A stretch of DNA of 64,000 nucleotides, taken from Tricholomella constricta. Its lineage: Eukaryota > Basidiomycota > Agaricomycetes > Agaricales > Lyophyllaceae. The stretch covers positions 620,001-684,000 of the forward strand of contig JAACJP010000021.1 of assembly GCA_013368375.1 (NCBI GenBank), in the 5' to 3' direction. The position numbers were made by a program, and so were the translations under genes. Positions 21,992 through 32,200 of this stretch are shown in pieces. The notes under the pieces were generated by a model, which ran no database searches, had not been told where the DNA came from, and worked only from the letters and a program-made list of their open reading frames with translations. Numbering within the stretch: the stretch's first letter is position 1; each line of letters starts with the position of its first letter.

Positions 21992-23580
21992 TCACTGTGG
22001 ATCCACCCCTGCATGCTCCCTCAATGCCCTGTTCAGTCCCTCGCGTTTTTCGCAATTCTCAAACCTGAAGCTCTTTGCCAGCTCTTCCAATCTCTCCTCG
22101 CCCATTCCCCTAAATAACTCCGCCCACTCTCTAACAAGGAATTCAGCCACCAGTATCGTGCGCGAGATACGTGTGACACGCTCCTGCACGGACCAAAGCG
22201 GAGGATACAATTTTAGATGCTCCACATCGGCCACGGAATCCCGGATGAGCGCCTCAATGGGTGCGTAAACATGCTTGACATGTGTATCGTCCTTGCCCCA
22301 TGCGTCCACTGCAAGACGATGCTTTCGAGCAAGGAAGGACCGGAAATGTTGCATGTATGGCGTTTCACGCGACACATAAACCATTCCCTGGAACCCGATA
22401 TCCTTGTACAGCCAGATTGACCAGCTCAGCTTGTCCTACACGGCGGTCAGCATCGTAGCTCGCGTTTGAATGCCAAATACAATGCAAGCCGTGCTCACTG
22501 CTTTATATATCCCCAGCTGATCCCTTAGAACGCCCTCCCTCCGCGCGTTGATATTATCAGTCTCATCCCCCTCATACTCCCTTCTCGCATAAACCGGACC
22601 CCACTCCCCATTCCACACACACAGCCCACGCTCATCCATCCAACTTCTCTTCCTCTCATACTTCTGCCTTATCACTGCCACTTCCTCCGGCGTCCCCTTA
22701 TGCTTCTCACCGCGCTCTCCAGGAAATCCCTCCACCGCATAGTCGTGGATCGCAAACGCTGCATTCGGCCACCGTGCCCCATCTTTCACATCCTCCGGGA
22801 ACCCGCTAAAATCTGTCGCGAACATATTCCCATCCAAGAACAAGATATGCCTTACATCGCCAACCTCTTCCCGGACGGCCTTGACCACCCTGTCATAGAG
22901 CCTCACCAGCCCTTGCGCGCGGGGCGTCGGGTCTGCAGGCTCGTTGAGCACGTTGTAGCCCGCGACCCACGGGCTATCCTTGTAGCGCGTCGCGAGCTGC
23001 GTCCACAGCCAGACAACGCGGTCTTGGAAGTCTTTGTGCCTCCAGAACGCGGGCAGGTGTGTTCCGGCATCGGCATGCCACCCGCCACTCTGTCCGCCCG
23101 GCGCCGAGTGCAGGTCGATGATCGTGTAGACGGAATGCGCGGCGCATGCGGCTATTGCGCGGTCGAGATGCTTGAAGGCGTCGGCCTTGATGATGCGCGG
23201 GTTTTCATCATCTAGATATAACATGTGTAAAGTGAGCAAATAGGACGTGGGGGGAAGGGGCAAGCAAGGCACCTTCAAAGTGGTGGTAATTAACTGCAAT
23301 GCGAATGCAGTTCAGACCAAGGGACTTGAAGAAGCGTGCATCCTCTTCCGCAAAGAAATTCTCCAGGAACTACCGGCGCACCGGTAATTGGACTCAACGC
23401 TCTACACGATCAATAAATGCTCACCTTGTCAAAGAAGAATTCGGCCTTTTTCTCCCCAAGTACCTCAGCCAACGCTTCACGGATCTGGAACTCGCACCCC
23501 GGGAATCCTGCCGCATTTGCGTCAGCATCGCCTCGCGGCCCATGGAGAACTATAGCATGCCTGAAATAAAGTTCTCCATC
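21992..23580 (-). CDS. Glycoside hydrolase family 5 enzyme
   Basis: This is a TIM-barrel glucan hydrolase of a fungal GH5 group. Exons resolved: 23580-23561, 23507-23425, 23369-23273, 23211-22499 and 22435-21992, all in phase. The 5' end beyond 23580 is unresolved. Family landmarks are MENFISG, GLNCIRIAVNYHHFE, YTIIDLHSAPGGQSGGWHAD, the acid/base motif YNVLNEPADPT, ILFLDGN, AIHDYAVEGFPG, the nucleophile region VWNGEWGPVYA, and WSIWLYKDIGFQGMVY. The intron 23560-23508 must begin with GC (TTTCAG/GCATGC) to keep the ENFISGFPG join. No signal peptide is visible in the resolved part. Exons from 22534 rightward are duplicated at 48259-49306. Confidence 0.82.
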
Positions 23581-24541
23581 CTGCAGTACCGAAATTAGCA
23601 TCATCCCCGCCATTGATCTGAAACGAATCAAAACGAGGGGGGGATAAGAGACAAGCAGTGGCCCGCTCTGGGAAAAGGGGACCTGACGCCGGAACGCAGC
23701 GCCGGGTCACCACAGGGCTATGACATCGCACACCCGAAAGAAAATGAAATCCAAGCGAGACGGGTGCGCAAAACAACGTCCATTGCCTCTAGTGAAACCA
23801 CGAACATGCAGAACAGCAGAACAGCAGAGCAACGCACATCATCCACCCACCGAGGCCCGCACCACGCAGGACGACTTCGCTTCCTTTCTCGTCGACGATC
23901 TTCGTACCTTCGACACGTAGAAACGACATCTAGTATCTCTTTCTCTTACTATGATCTTTGGAAATATCGGTACAGTCGATGCGCAGACGATCAGATGTAG
24001 GTGAGCGAGCAGCAAGCCTAATTTTGTCCTTGCCCAATGTCGGGGTATTAGTATGCAGGATGGTGGCCGGCCCGAGGTCAGATGAGTATTGAAACGAGAG
24101 TATTCCCGGGGATTCTCCATTTTGCTCCAGTGAAGAACTATTAGGAGACTGCCTTCGTGGAACCAAGTGGTAGGTTTTCAAACGTCGTTCAAAGGGGGGC
24201 TCGAAAGGCCAGGTGAACAAACCATCCCAGTATCCTTAGGTTTGGTAGGCTTGCTGTTGGTCCTGAATTCTGTGCATTCCTGAAGAACGTAGATGAGTCC
24301 GGCGCCCAAGGCCAAACTGGTCGGAAGACCAACTTTGCTCCAACGGCTTGCTTCTTGGCATTGTGTTTTCGTGAGCAAGCTTATGTAAACTGCTTGGGGG
24401 ACTGTGACCGTCGCGACGAGATCTGTGAAGATAAATATAAGCTCAAGTACTGACCGTCTTACTTTCATCACTGGAGTACGAACGCTCGGATCATCGACCC
24501 GGAAAACTGTCATCCCGATGGTCGTTCTTCTTGATCCCTTA
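22534..24541. repeat. Segmental duplication, copy 1
   Basis: About 2.0 kb is repeated in the same orientation at 48259-50264 with high identity (scattered single-base changes and a few small indels). It covers the GH5 gene from within the fourth resolved exon, the GH5 5' region and an upstream frame. The left edge is CCTCCCTCCGCGCG. The right edge is GATCCCTTA, three bases into an inverted repeat. Confidence 0.95.
24178..24513 (-). CDS. Hypothetical ORF upstream of GH5 (copy 1)
   Basis: The frame begins MTVFRVDDPSVRTPVMK and contains a conserved-looking block (SRWSKVGLPTSLALGAGLIY) plus a Lys/Pro-rich end. A second copy with the same central block exists at 49911-50252, where the region after VMK differs by an indel. 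The GTAAGA after VMK may be a splice donor. No family is recognised. Confidence 0.3.
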   Translation of the reverse strand: MTVFRVDDPSVRTPVMKVRRSVLELIFIFTDLVATVTVPQAVYISLLTKTQCQEASRWSKVGLPTSLALGAGLIYVLQECTEFRTNSKPTKPKDTGMVCSPGLSSPPLNDV

Positions 24542-24792
24542 CAGCTAAATTCAGAACGATAGGCCCCTCGTCGCAGCCCTTGTTTACACCAATGTTTGGC
24601 TCTGTCCGTGATTGTCATGAAAGAAGTGACATGCCGCCAATTCAAACAGACCGGGGTAGCTGTGGCGGTGTGGATTGTGCGGGATACGAAGCGACGGCAC
24701 TGGGGTTCTTCATGGATAACTCAGATAGAACCAAACATTAGTCTAAACAAGCATTGCGACGAGGGGCCTATCGTTCTGCATTTAGCTGTAAG
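24538..24792. repeat. Inverted repeat with about 67-base arms
   Basis: The arm at 24538-24604 (with GAACGATAGGCCCCTCGTCG) is the reverse complement of 24726-24792 with roughly nine mismatches, separated by about 120 bases. It could be a small foldback element or an inverted partial duplication. The segmental duplication stops at its left edge. Confidence 0.8.
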
Positions 24793-25096
24793 TCGATATA
24801 ACCATTTTGATGTCAGTTCACCAGTATGCACCTTTCTCTCGGAGTCGAAACGAGGACGTGCATTTATATCTTCCCTCGCGGTCGCAATCGCCAACAAACA
24901 TCCTACAAGTTCAGTATTATCTTCGGCTCGTTCAAGTTTTACAGATGGACAGCGTGTGGACATCGACTCGGACAGTCGGTCCAGTTCATCTGACAGTATC
25001 ATGATCAGCAAAGTCGTAAATTACAAGAGTTTGTTCGATATACAAAAATGGTGGCTACACACAAGCACCAAACTCTGACATGATAAACGTCCATAC

Positions 25097-26536
25097 TTAC
25101 CTCGTTGTCACCACCTTTTCATACCTTCGCTTTCTTCTCGCCTTCACCTTTGCCATCCCCGTAGCCCCACTCGCAGCAGTGGTCGTGGCAGGTCTAGTAA
25201 CGGGAGTGGCCGTTACAGTAGCAGCAACTGAGCTTGTCCCCACCCCCCCTCCGACGCCTGCCATCTGTCCAGTTCCAGTTCCAGTACCAGTTCCAGCACC
25301 AACACCGCCAGCGCTCTGACTCGTTCCCGGCGTCCCATTCAAGTTCCTCGCCACATTCCTCGCCTTCTCCCATCCAACCAAAAACAGCGCCATCAGCTCC
25401 TGATCCGGCTTTTCCCACCCCTCGATCCCTTCCGCCCACATATATACGCCTGGCCTCACACTCTCGCGCATCGCAGCGGCCATCTTCAAGCGCCGGCGCT
25501 CATGGAACGCCATATGGTACGACAGAACCGCAGGCCACTCGTACCACTCGCTGAGCTCGACCAGGCGCGCGAAGTAGGCCCCCGTGGCGCCGGCGGCGTG
25601 GGTCAGCCTCGGGTACGAGGCAGCATCGCTGGAGGGGAGACCGCGGAGCACGAATGAGAGGGAGAGAAGAAGGATGCGGAAATAGGCACTGAGGGGTATA
25701 AGGAGGGCGCTCAGCGTTGGAAAGCGCTGCAGATCCAGATTCGTGGTGATGGGTTGGGCAGAAGAAGATGCTACAGGAGCGGACGTTGTGGTAGGCAGAA
25801 CACCATCAAGGTTGGTGTTGCGTACTACTGCACAGTGCCGACGGTCGAGCTTCCAGATCTCGGAAGGGGGAAGTTCGTGCCTTACACTTGCGGACAATAG
25901 GAATGGGTCCAAATGTGGGAAGATATCAGGTAAGGTCTGCATTCTTTGAGGCGGTGGAGCGGCTGCTACTAGAGATGGCGACATCGGTGGGGCATTGGGG
26001 CGTGTAGTCACACGAGAAGACTCCGTAGGCCTTGGTGCTGGAAACGGAATGGGAGGAGGAGCACCGGCAGGTGAAGGGTTTGAAGGAAATGCAATGATGG
26101 GTTCCTTTCCAGCCAATACAAATTCGAGAATTGCTCTCGCCGTTCCCTTGAGCTTCTCCATGGTCTCTTTCATTTTCGAGGTGTATGTTACCTGGTTATT
26201 GACGAGAGCCATGAGTTCTGGAGGTACGGGGCTAGGTGGTGGCCGAAAGTTTGGGGTAGGCCGATTGTTCATTGACTCGCTCAGAATGCTGGCATCGGCT
26301 TCAAGAGCATAGTAACTGGCGTCGACGAGGCTGTCGAGATACTTCAAGGCTTCCAGGTGTGGCATCATCACGCCGGCGAGAGTGGCACTTGCTTTGCGGC
26401 GCTCATCATGCTGGGAAGGCCGACTCTGACTTGACACGCTGGAGGGTTGGCACCCGGGTGCTGGAGAGGTCTCGACGCCTTCCATTTGGTCATGACCATG
26501 TACATGTAGCGATGGCGAATTGTGCGGTTCCGTCAT
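25097..26536 (-). CDS. Hypothetical protein with Gly/Thr-rich tail
   Basis: One open 479-aa frame from an ATG. The central part has Pro-rich linkers and helical text (LKYLDSLVDASYYALEADAS, TYTSKMKETMEKLKGTARA). A hydrophobic segment LLIPLSAYFRILLLSLSFVL sits near residue 290, and WYEWPAVLSYHMAFHERRR follows. The C-terminus has a GAGTGTGTGTGTG run and a basic end (KVKARRKRRYEK). The stop codon lies inside AGGTAAGT, a perfect splice-donor consensus, so the protein might continue by splicing. I do not recognise the family. A shuttling DNA- or RNA-associated protein is possible from the basic tail only. Confidence 0.65.
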   Translation of the reverse strand: MTEPHNSPSLHVHGHDQMEGVETSPAPGCQPSSVSSQSRPSQHDERRKASATLAGVMMPHLEALKYLDSLVDASYYALEADASILSESMNNRPTPNFRPPPSPVPPELMALVNNQVTYTSKMKETMEKLKGTARAILEFVLAGKEPIIAFPSNPSPAGAPPPIPFPAPRPTESSRVTTRPNAPPMSPSLVAAAPPPQRMQTLPDIFPHLDPFLLSASVRHELPPSEIWKLDRRHCAVVRNTNLDGVLPTTTSAPVASSSAQPITTNLDLQRFPTLSALLIPLSAYFRILLLSLSFVLRGLPSSDAASYPRLTHAAGATGAYFARLVELSEWYEWPAVLSYHMAFHERRRLKMAAAMRESVRPGVYMWAEGIEGWEKPDQELMALFLVGWEKARNVARNLNGTPGTSQSAGGVGAGTGTGTGTGQMAGVGGGVGTSSVAATVTATPVTRPATTTAASGATGMAKVKARRKRRYEKVVTTR

Positions 26537-27037
26537 GTTGTGCCGGAGCGTGTCTAGAGATTGAAATTTGGTGTAGAGGGCTAGGAACCATAATCAAAGC
26601 TGTACTTATACTTTTCCTGAAGCGTCCAGTGTCAAAGGGAGTCAGAATGGAACAATTACCTATTGAATACCAAAAAGTCAGAACAAAGACGCGACGCGAC
26701 GTTGTGACCCTCGTCGTCACGACGTAGATAAGATTGCAGATAAGATTCAAAGGGACCCTGCGCGCACTGTGTCAAGGGATACCCGCAAAGCAAATAAGAC
26801 ATACTTGTTCCAATTTGGGACCTTGTCAGTACAATATACTCCTCCTCCCTCTTCAGCGGGTCTCGGAGTCCTCACCGTCTTCGTCCATATATCAAAAAAA
26901 GGATTTTTAAAAATACGATGGAACGCTTACGATGCTGTAGGAATTTACTTCGAGTTGTCATCATACTGTGGGTTATCCGAACAATATGGATACATTCACA
27001 ATACAAACATACTTAATTCATACTCACAAGTGAACGC
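26537..27037. other. Intergenic, no gene seen
   Basis: Only short frames without recognisable text. Confidence 0.5.
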
Positions 27038-28833
27038 TCAAAGCTCCCCCGAGCACACCCCCTCAACCCAGTCCACATCGCTTCTCACCGTCGTCAGATT
27101 CTCGTACCCATCCTCTGTAATGTGCACCACATCTTCAATACGCACTCCGCCCACAGGTTCATAGCGCTTCAACACCTCTGGATCTACAAACGGCGACACA
27201 TGAGCCTGCGCGCGCCCCAGCAGGTGCGGGGAGAAATAGATGCCCGGCTCAATGGTGACGACCATGCCTTGCTCGAGAGGGCGGCGAAGCCTCAAGTACT
27301 TATAGCAGCTCGCGTGTCCCCATTCCGCCTCTGCCTTTTCGGCCCCGGCAGCAGCGGCAGCCTCCCTGCCCTGTCCAAACACCACGAGCTTGCCGGTGAC
27401 CGGATCAGTGGCCTTGGACACAGAAGGGACGTCGTGCACATCGAGCCCGAGCGAATGTCCAACACCGTGCGGGAAGAACGCAGCGCTCAACCCGGACACC
27501 AGGATGTTGCCCGGCTCCGCATCAGCACGGAAGATGCCCAAGCGCTGGAACCCGCGAATAAGGGTAGTGTGACACACGCGCTGCACTTCGTCCCAGTGCG
27601 CGCCCGGCTTCGACAACGCGAAGGACGCGTCCTGCATCTCGAGCACGAGGCTGTACATCGCGCGCGCCTCGGGGGTGAATTTACCACCGTTGCCGACGGG
27701 CATGGTGCGCGTGATGTCGGCGGCGTAATTCGTCCACTCGCAGCCGGCGTCAATGAGGAGCACTTGCGGGGAGATCTGCTTTGCGTCAGTCGCAAGGGGC
27801 GCTGTGTTGTGGTGGTCGTGCGGCCCGACGGGGCCCCAGGCAAATTCGCGGTCATTGCAGCAGTAGTGCAGCGTCGAGGCGCGTGTAGAGGCGGCCACAA
27901 TGGGGAGGTAGGCCTGGTGCACGGCGCTGTAGTTGAAAATTAGATTTAGAATATTACGACATAAATCGAGTCACCCTTCGCGTCTGCATGAGGCCACAAA
28001 AATCGCCTCTGCCTCGGCCTCTTTCTCTATGAGCCATTCACCCGGGAGAAGTGGGCGATCGGCGGCAGCGGCGCCCTTCTTCAGTCCGCCCTTGACTGCC
28101 TGTCCAAGCACACGCATGACAACTTCATGTGCCCGCGAACTGATCCCGTTCGCGTGGCGGATGGCCTCGATCTCGTGGATGTCCTTTGTAAGACGTGCGT
28201 TGTGCAGGGCCGTGTACAGGTAGAGATCCGTCACGGCGGCAGAGTCATGGGACAGGATGGGGTTAAGGTACGCATCGGGGAGAGCGGGAAAAAGAGGCGA
28301 GGCGCGCATCAACGTGTGGACGAGTGCGCCTGGAAGGGCTGTGAGGAGGGTAGTGATTGCTTCGGGCAGGGCAGGCGGGTGGTCCACACGTGTGACGTCG
28401 TGGGACTGGGAGGCAACAGTGAGGGATGGTGGAGGAACAGACCACATGATGTCTGCTTCAGCGGCCTCCGGAATGAAGAGGTCAACGGAAGGCTTCTGGT
28501 CAAGAGATGTTCCAGGCTGGTAGGCGGCCAGGAGGAACGAGGATGGCACATCGCAACCAGTGAGATAGTAGAAATTGGATTCCTGTCGGAATACGAGCTC
28601 GCGGTCTGTGTCATTGCGATAGTCAACGACTTCTCCAGCAAGAAGAATCACTTGAGGCTGCCGCAAGTCAGGACGACGGGCGCTAAGCGAGCTGAAGGAA
28701 TCACCTTGGTCTTCTCGGAAGCTGGAAGCAGAGCAACCAGCTGCTCAAAGGTCTTACGGACATGGCTAGATGCTAGTAATCACAAGGATCAGTTTATTAG
28801 ATGATAAGCGATGTGGCTAATACCTGGATACAT
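27038..28833 (-). CDS. Xaa-Pro aminopeptidase (M24B, AMP_N plus pita-bread domain)
   Basis: This metallopeptidase removes N-terminal residues ahead of proline. Exons 28833-28824, 28772-28705, 28657-27975 and 27926-27038 join in phase to 549 aa. The first exon codes only MYP plus one base. The AMP_N half carries RELVFRQESNFYYLTGCDVP. The catalytic half shows the five expected metal ligands: DAGCEWTNYAADITRT (two Asp), HGVGHSLGLDVHD (His), TIEPGIYF (Glu) and GGVRIEDVVHIT (Glu). A low-complexity insert (REAAAAAGAEKAEAEWGH) lies between the His and Glu motifs. The gene runs divergently from RRP42, with an 8.7 kb retrotransposon now inserted 51 bases upstream of its start codon. Confidence 0.9.
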
Positions 28834-28884
28834 TGTTAAGATGGAAAACAGGACCAAGTTATCAGTCGGCTTCGGATCAGTCTC

Positions 28885-29232
28885 TGTAGCGAAAGTGCGT
28901 GACTGTTAGGTCGAGTTTCGGTACACGGGAAAAGGGGTTTAGAGGACACGTTCAATGACTGGGTTAACAACCACTTGATTCAAAGTATCACTCCTGTACG
29001 TCTATCTAAGGGTAGCTACTTATAGGATTTGGGAGTAATGGAATTGTTCGAGTTAAGGAATGAGACGGTCTATCATTAGCGAAGGATAGACCAAGGGGAA
29101 CAAGGGAAACAAAAGGGGAACAAGGGAAACAAAGGTAACAAAGGAGTCCATGTCTGCGCGAGATGTATGGGACGAAGTTCATGTCGGGGATCTCGGGGAA
29201 GCGTTCGGGGCCGGTTACCCGCATCCGCGACA
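28885..29232 (-). repeat. 3' LTR of gypsy element 1
   Basis: 348 bases, identical to 37250-37597 by eye. It contains a tandem pair of GGGGAACAAGGGAAACAAA units near 29095-29135. Confidence 0.95.
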
Positions 29233-29243
29233 TACGCCCTCCA

Positions 29244-29262
29244 GCGATTGTGCAGCAATCGC
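29244..29262 (-). other. Hairpin abutting the gypsy 1 stop codon
   Basis: GCGATTG-TGCAG-CAATCGC forms a perfect 7-base-pair stem with a 5-base loop, directly after the stop codon (29263-29265 on the minus strand) and 11 bases before the 3' LTR. Confidence 0.75.
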
Positions 29263-32200
29263 TCACTCCTTCACGGTTTCTTCAGCGGGAGCGGTGTTAG
29301 CGCCGGTTTTCTTCTTGGGGATTCGTCCGAGAGCTTTAAGGGATTTGGGAGTCCCCACCGCAGCCGGGGTAGGTTTTATGGCCGTGGGTGCGTCGTCAGG
29401 GGTGCCCGTGGTGGTGGGAACAGGTACGGGAATGGAGTCGGCGACCTTGGTCGTGGTGGGCTCTGGGGTTGGGGCAGGTGCCGGATGGTCTGGGGAGACG
29501 CGAGGAGGCACGTCGACGTCCATGTTGTCTGGGGTAGGGGGCCCCGGGAACCCCGGGGCCGGGCTCCTGGAGCGAGAAGGCAGGCGGCGGGGAGGGGAAT
29601 CGTACCGACGGTCGCGGTAAGTGCGAGCAGTCATCACTGAGGCGGCGGGGCTCAGGCTGCGCTGGCTGCGTCCACGGGCGTTGCCGCGGGCTCTGCCAGA
29701 GTAGGAGGGTCTGGCGGACTGGCCGAGCTCTTTGAGGGCTCGACGGGTGGCGATAGCATCATCGCGGCGTTCCGCGGCGTTGGCGCGGGTCATGGCGTCC
29801 TGTTCATAGCCCTTGATGCGCTGCTCGAGTTTGTAGATCGTTTTCTTGTCCTTAACGCCGTCGTCGAGGTTTCGACGGAGAGGAACAGCGAAGTCGAGGT
29901 AACTGGGGGCGTCGCCCGGTGGAGACACCCACCGGTCGTCCTGGTAAACGGAGAAACCGTTGTGACGCATCAGGGGTTCTCGATCGTAGTCCCTCTGGAG
30001 ACGAACGAAGCCCCCCGGGATCTCCTCAGGGTAAGGGGTGCCACGAGCGTTGGCGACGCGAATGGCCGCCTCGTAAGCGATGATGAGGCGAAGCTGTTCG
30101 AGGGAGAGGATGTATTCGACCTCGTGACGGTCGTTCTGGATGCGGTAGACCTCGTCGCGTCCTTTGAGGATAATACGGAGGTCGGGGTTGACGGAGAAGT
30201 TATCGGTCATGATGACGGGTAATGAGCGGGTGAGCACGGAGCGGTGACGGGGAATGCTGGGGTCGTCAGTGGGGGGTTGACTGAAGGTCATCCTTTCGGC
30301 GAGAGTAGGTAAATATACGTCACACATCCATTCATGCTGTGCATCTTGCATGGATGCCTCCGTGTCCGAGTCGTGATCCTTGGCCTCGACCGGAAGCCAT
30401 TCTATGCTAGCCAAGAGGACTTGAGGGTCTTCGGGCGGGGCCTCGTCAGTTCCTTCGGGAAGTTCTGTAATGTCCGGTACCCCTACGAGCTCGAGATAGG
30501 CTGGTAGCGCGCCGAGGTGAGCTATGTCCCGGAAGGGCATCCAGGTGACATCCCCAGATTTCCATTTAATTTTGAAGAGGGCATTTTCGCCGCTGGATAT
30601 GTGTCCAATGATAGCATCTACTGCCCATTCATTGCCGCCGTCCTCGAGGGTTGTGAAGACTTGGTTGTGTAGTCGACCCGGAAACAACCGATCATCATTG
30701 GGCACGTGAGGTTTCAGGCATGAGGCGTGGAAAACGTCATGAATGCCACGTCGCTTCAATGATACGGGTAGATCGAGTTTGAAGGAGTTGTTTCCAAAGT
30801 CCTTCACAATCCGGTAAGGTCCAATGAACTTGGGAATCAGCTTCCTCGCTAATCCCAGATTGGTCAAGGAGATGTTCTTTGTGGAGAGATATACCAAGTC
30901 TTGGTCCTGAAACGGTGCTAGCTGTCTTTTCCGGTTCGCGGTTCTTGTATGCTTGACTCTGGCCGCGATGACACTGTCATGAGCCGTCATGATAGCGTTC
31001 CTCAGTTTCTGCGCGAAAACTCGGACTCCCGGGTATTCAGACGAGTCGGGGTTGTTCCAAATGAGGCTTCTGGGCATCCTCCCAGTGTTGAGAAAGAAAG
31101 GTGCGTATCCGGTGCTCTCCGAGCGGGACAGGTTGATAGCAAACTCTATCGCGGGCAGCTTCGATACCCAGTCTTTCTGTGACTGGTCGATACATTGTCT
31201 TAGCATTTGAGTGACCGTTCGGTTAGCACGTTCTGTCGAACCATCTGATTCAGGATGGTACGCGCTCGACATCCTCAAGGAGGTTCCGATTAAGGAATGT
31301 AAGTGATTCCAGAATACGCTGGTAAAGAGCGGATCTCGATCACTAATAATTGCTCTCGGTAACCCATGCAATTTATAGATCTCCGAGAAAACAAGTTCGG
31401 CGACTTGTTTTGCGGTGTAATTAGTGCGGCTCGGGATGAGGTGAACCATGGCCGTAAGTAAGTCTATCACAACGGTAATGGAATCGTAGGCGGCGTCTCG
31501 GTCTTTCGATTCTGGTAATGGTCCCACAAAGTCAATACCGATGGCTTCCCAGGGCCGTGATGGGATGGCGAGGGGATTCAGTAAACCGTATGGCTTCTGA
31601 TTACTTGGTTTACTCCGCTTACACGTCCTGCATGTTTCGCAGAAGGTGGTGACATCAGGAACTATGTTTTTCCACCATACATGGTCCCTCAAGTAAGCGA
31701 GTGTCTTGCGGGCCCCCAGGTGCGCCAACAGTGAGTGTGCCTCAGCTATGACAATTTCTTTCACGCTTCGGCCTTTAACCGTTACTTGTGGTATACATAG
31801 TATCTTTCGATCTTTCAGTTTGAGGAAGACCAGGCCGTCTTCCACGAGGAAGTTACGGAAATCTTTGGGTTTCTCGACGATGGACCGAAAGGTAAGGTCT
31901 CCTTCGTATTTGTTCCGAATCTGCTCTCGGATATCTAGTCCAAGCTGTGTGTTATTCACAATATCTAATAAGGTAGTAGGCAGGACTTCCTCATCCGAGT
32001 GTTCCTCGGTGATTTGATGGACGCTCCGGGATCGCGGTGTCAATTCGTTCACGAGGGTGCGGGGGCCAGTGATTTTTACATGATTTTTCATTCGCGATGC
32101 AAATTCTTTGCTGGTCTCCGGACGGCCGGACTCTGCCGGGGTTATCTCCTTGGCTTTGCGTGCAGGAGATGGTGTTGCGGCCATCTCCCCTTCTAGTCCG

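Noticed and set aside
22700..23215. 171-aa plus frame, also present at 48173-48940
   Set aside because: Antisense of GH5 coding sequence. Its duplication is explained by the segmental duplication.
27122..27943. 273-aa plus frame
   Set aside because: Antisense of the aminopeptidase catalytic exon.
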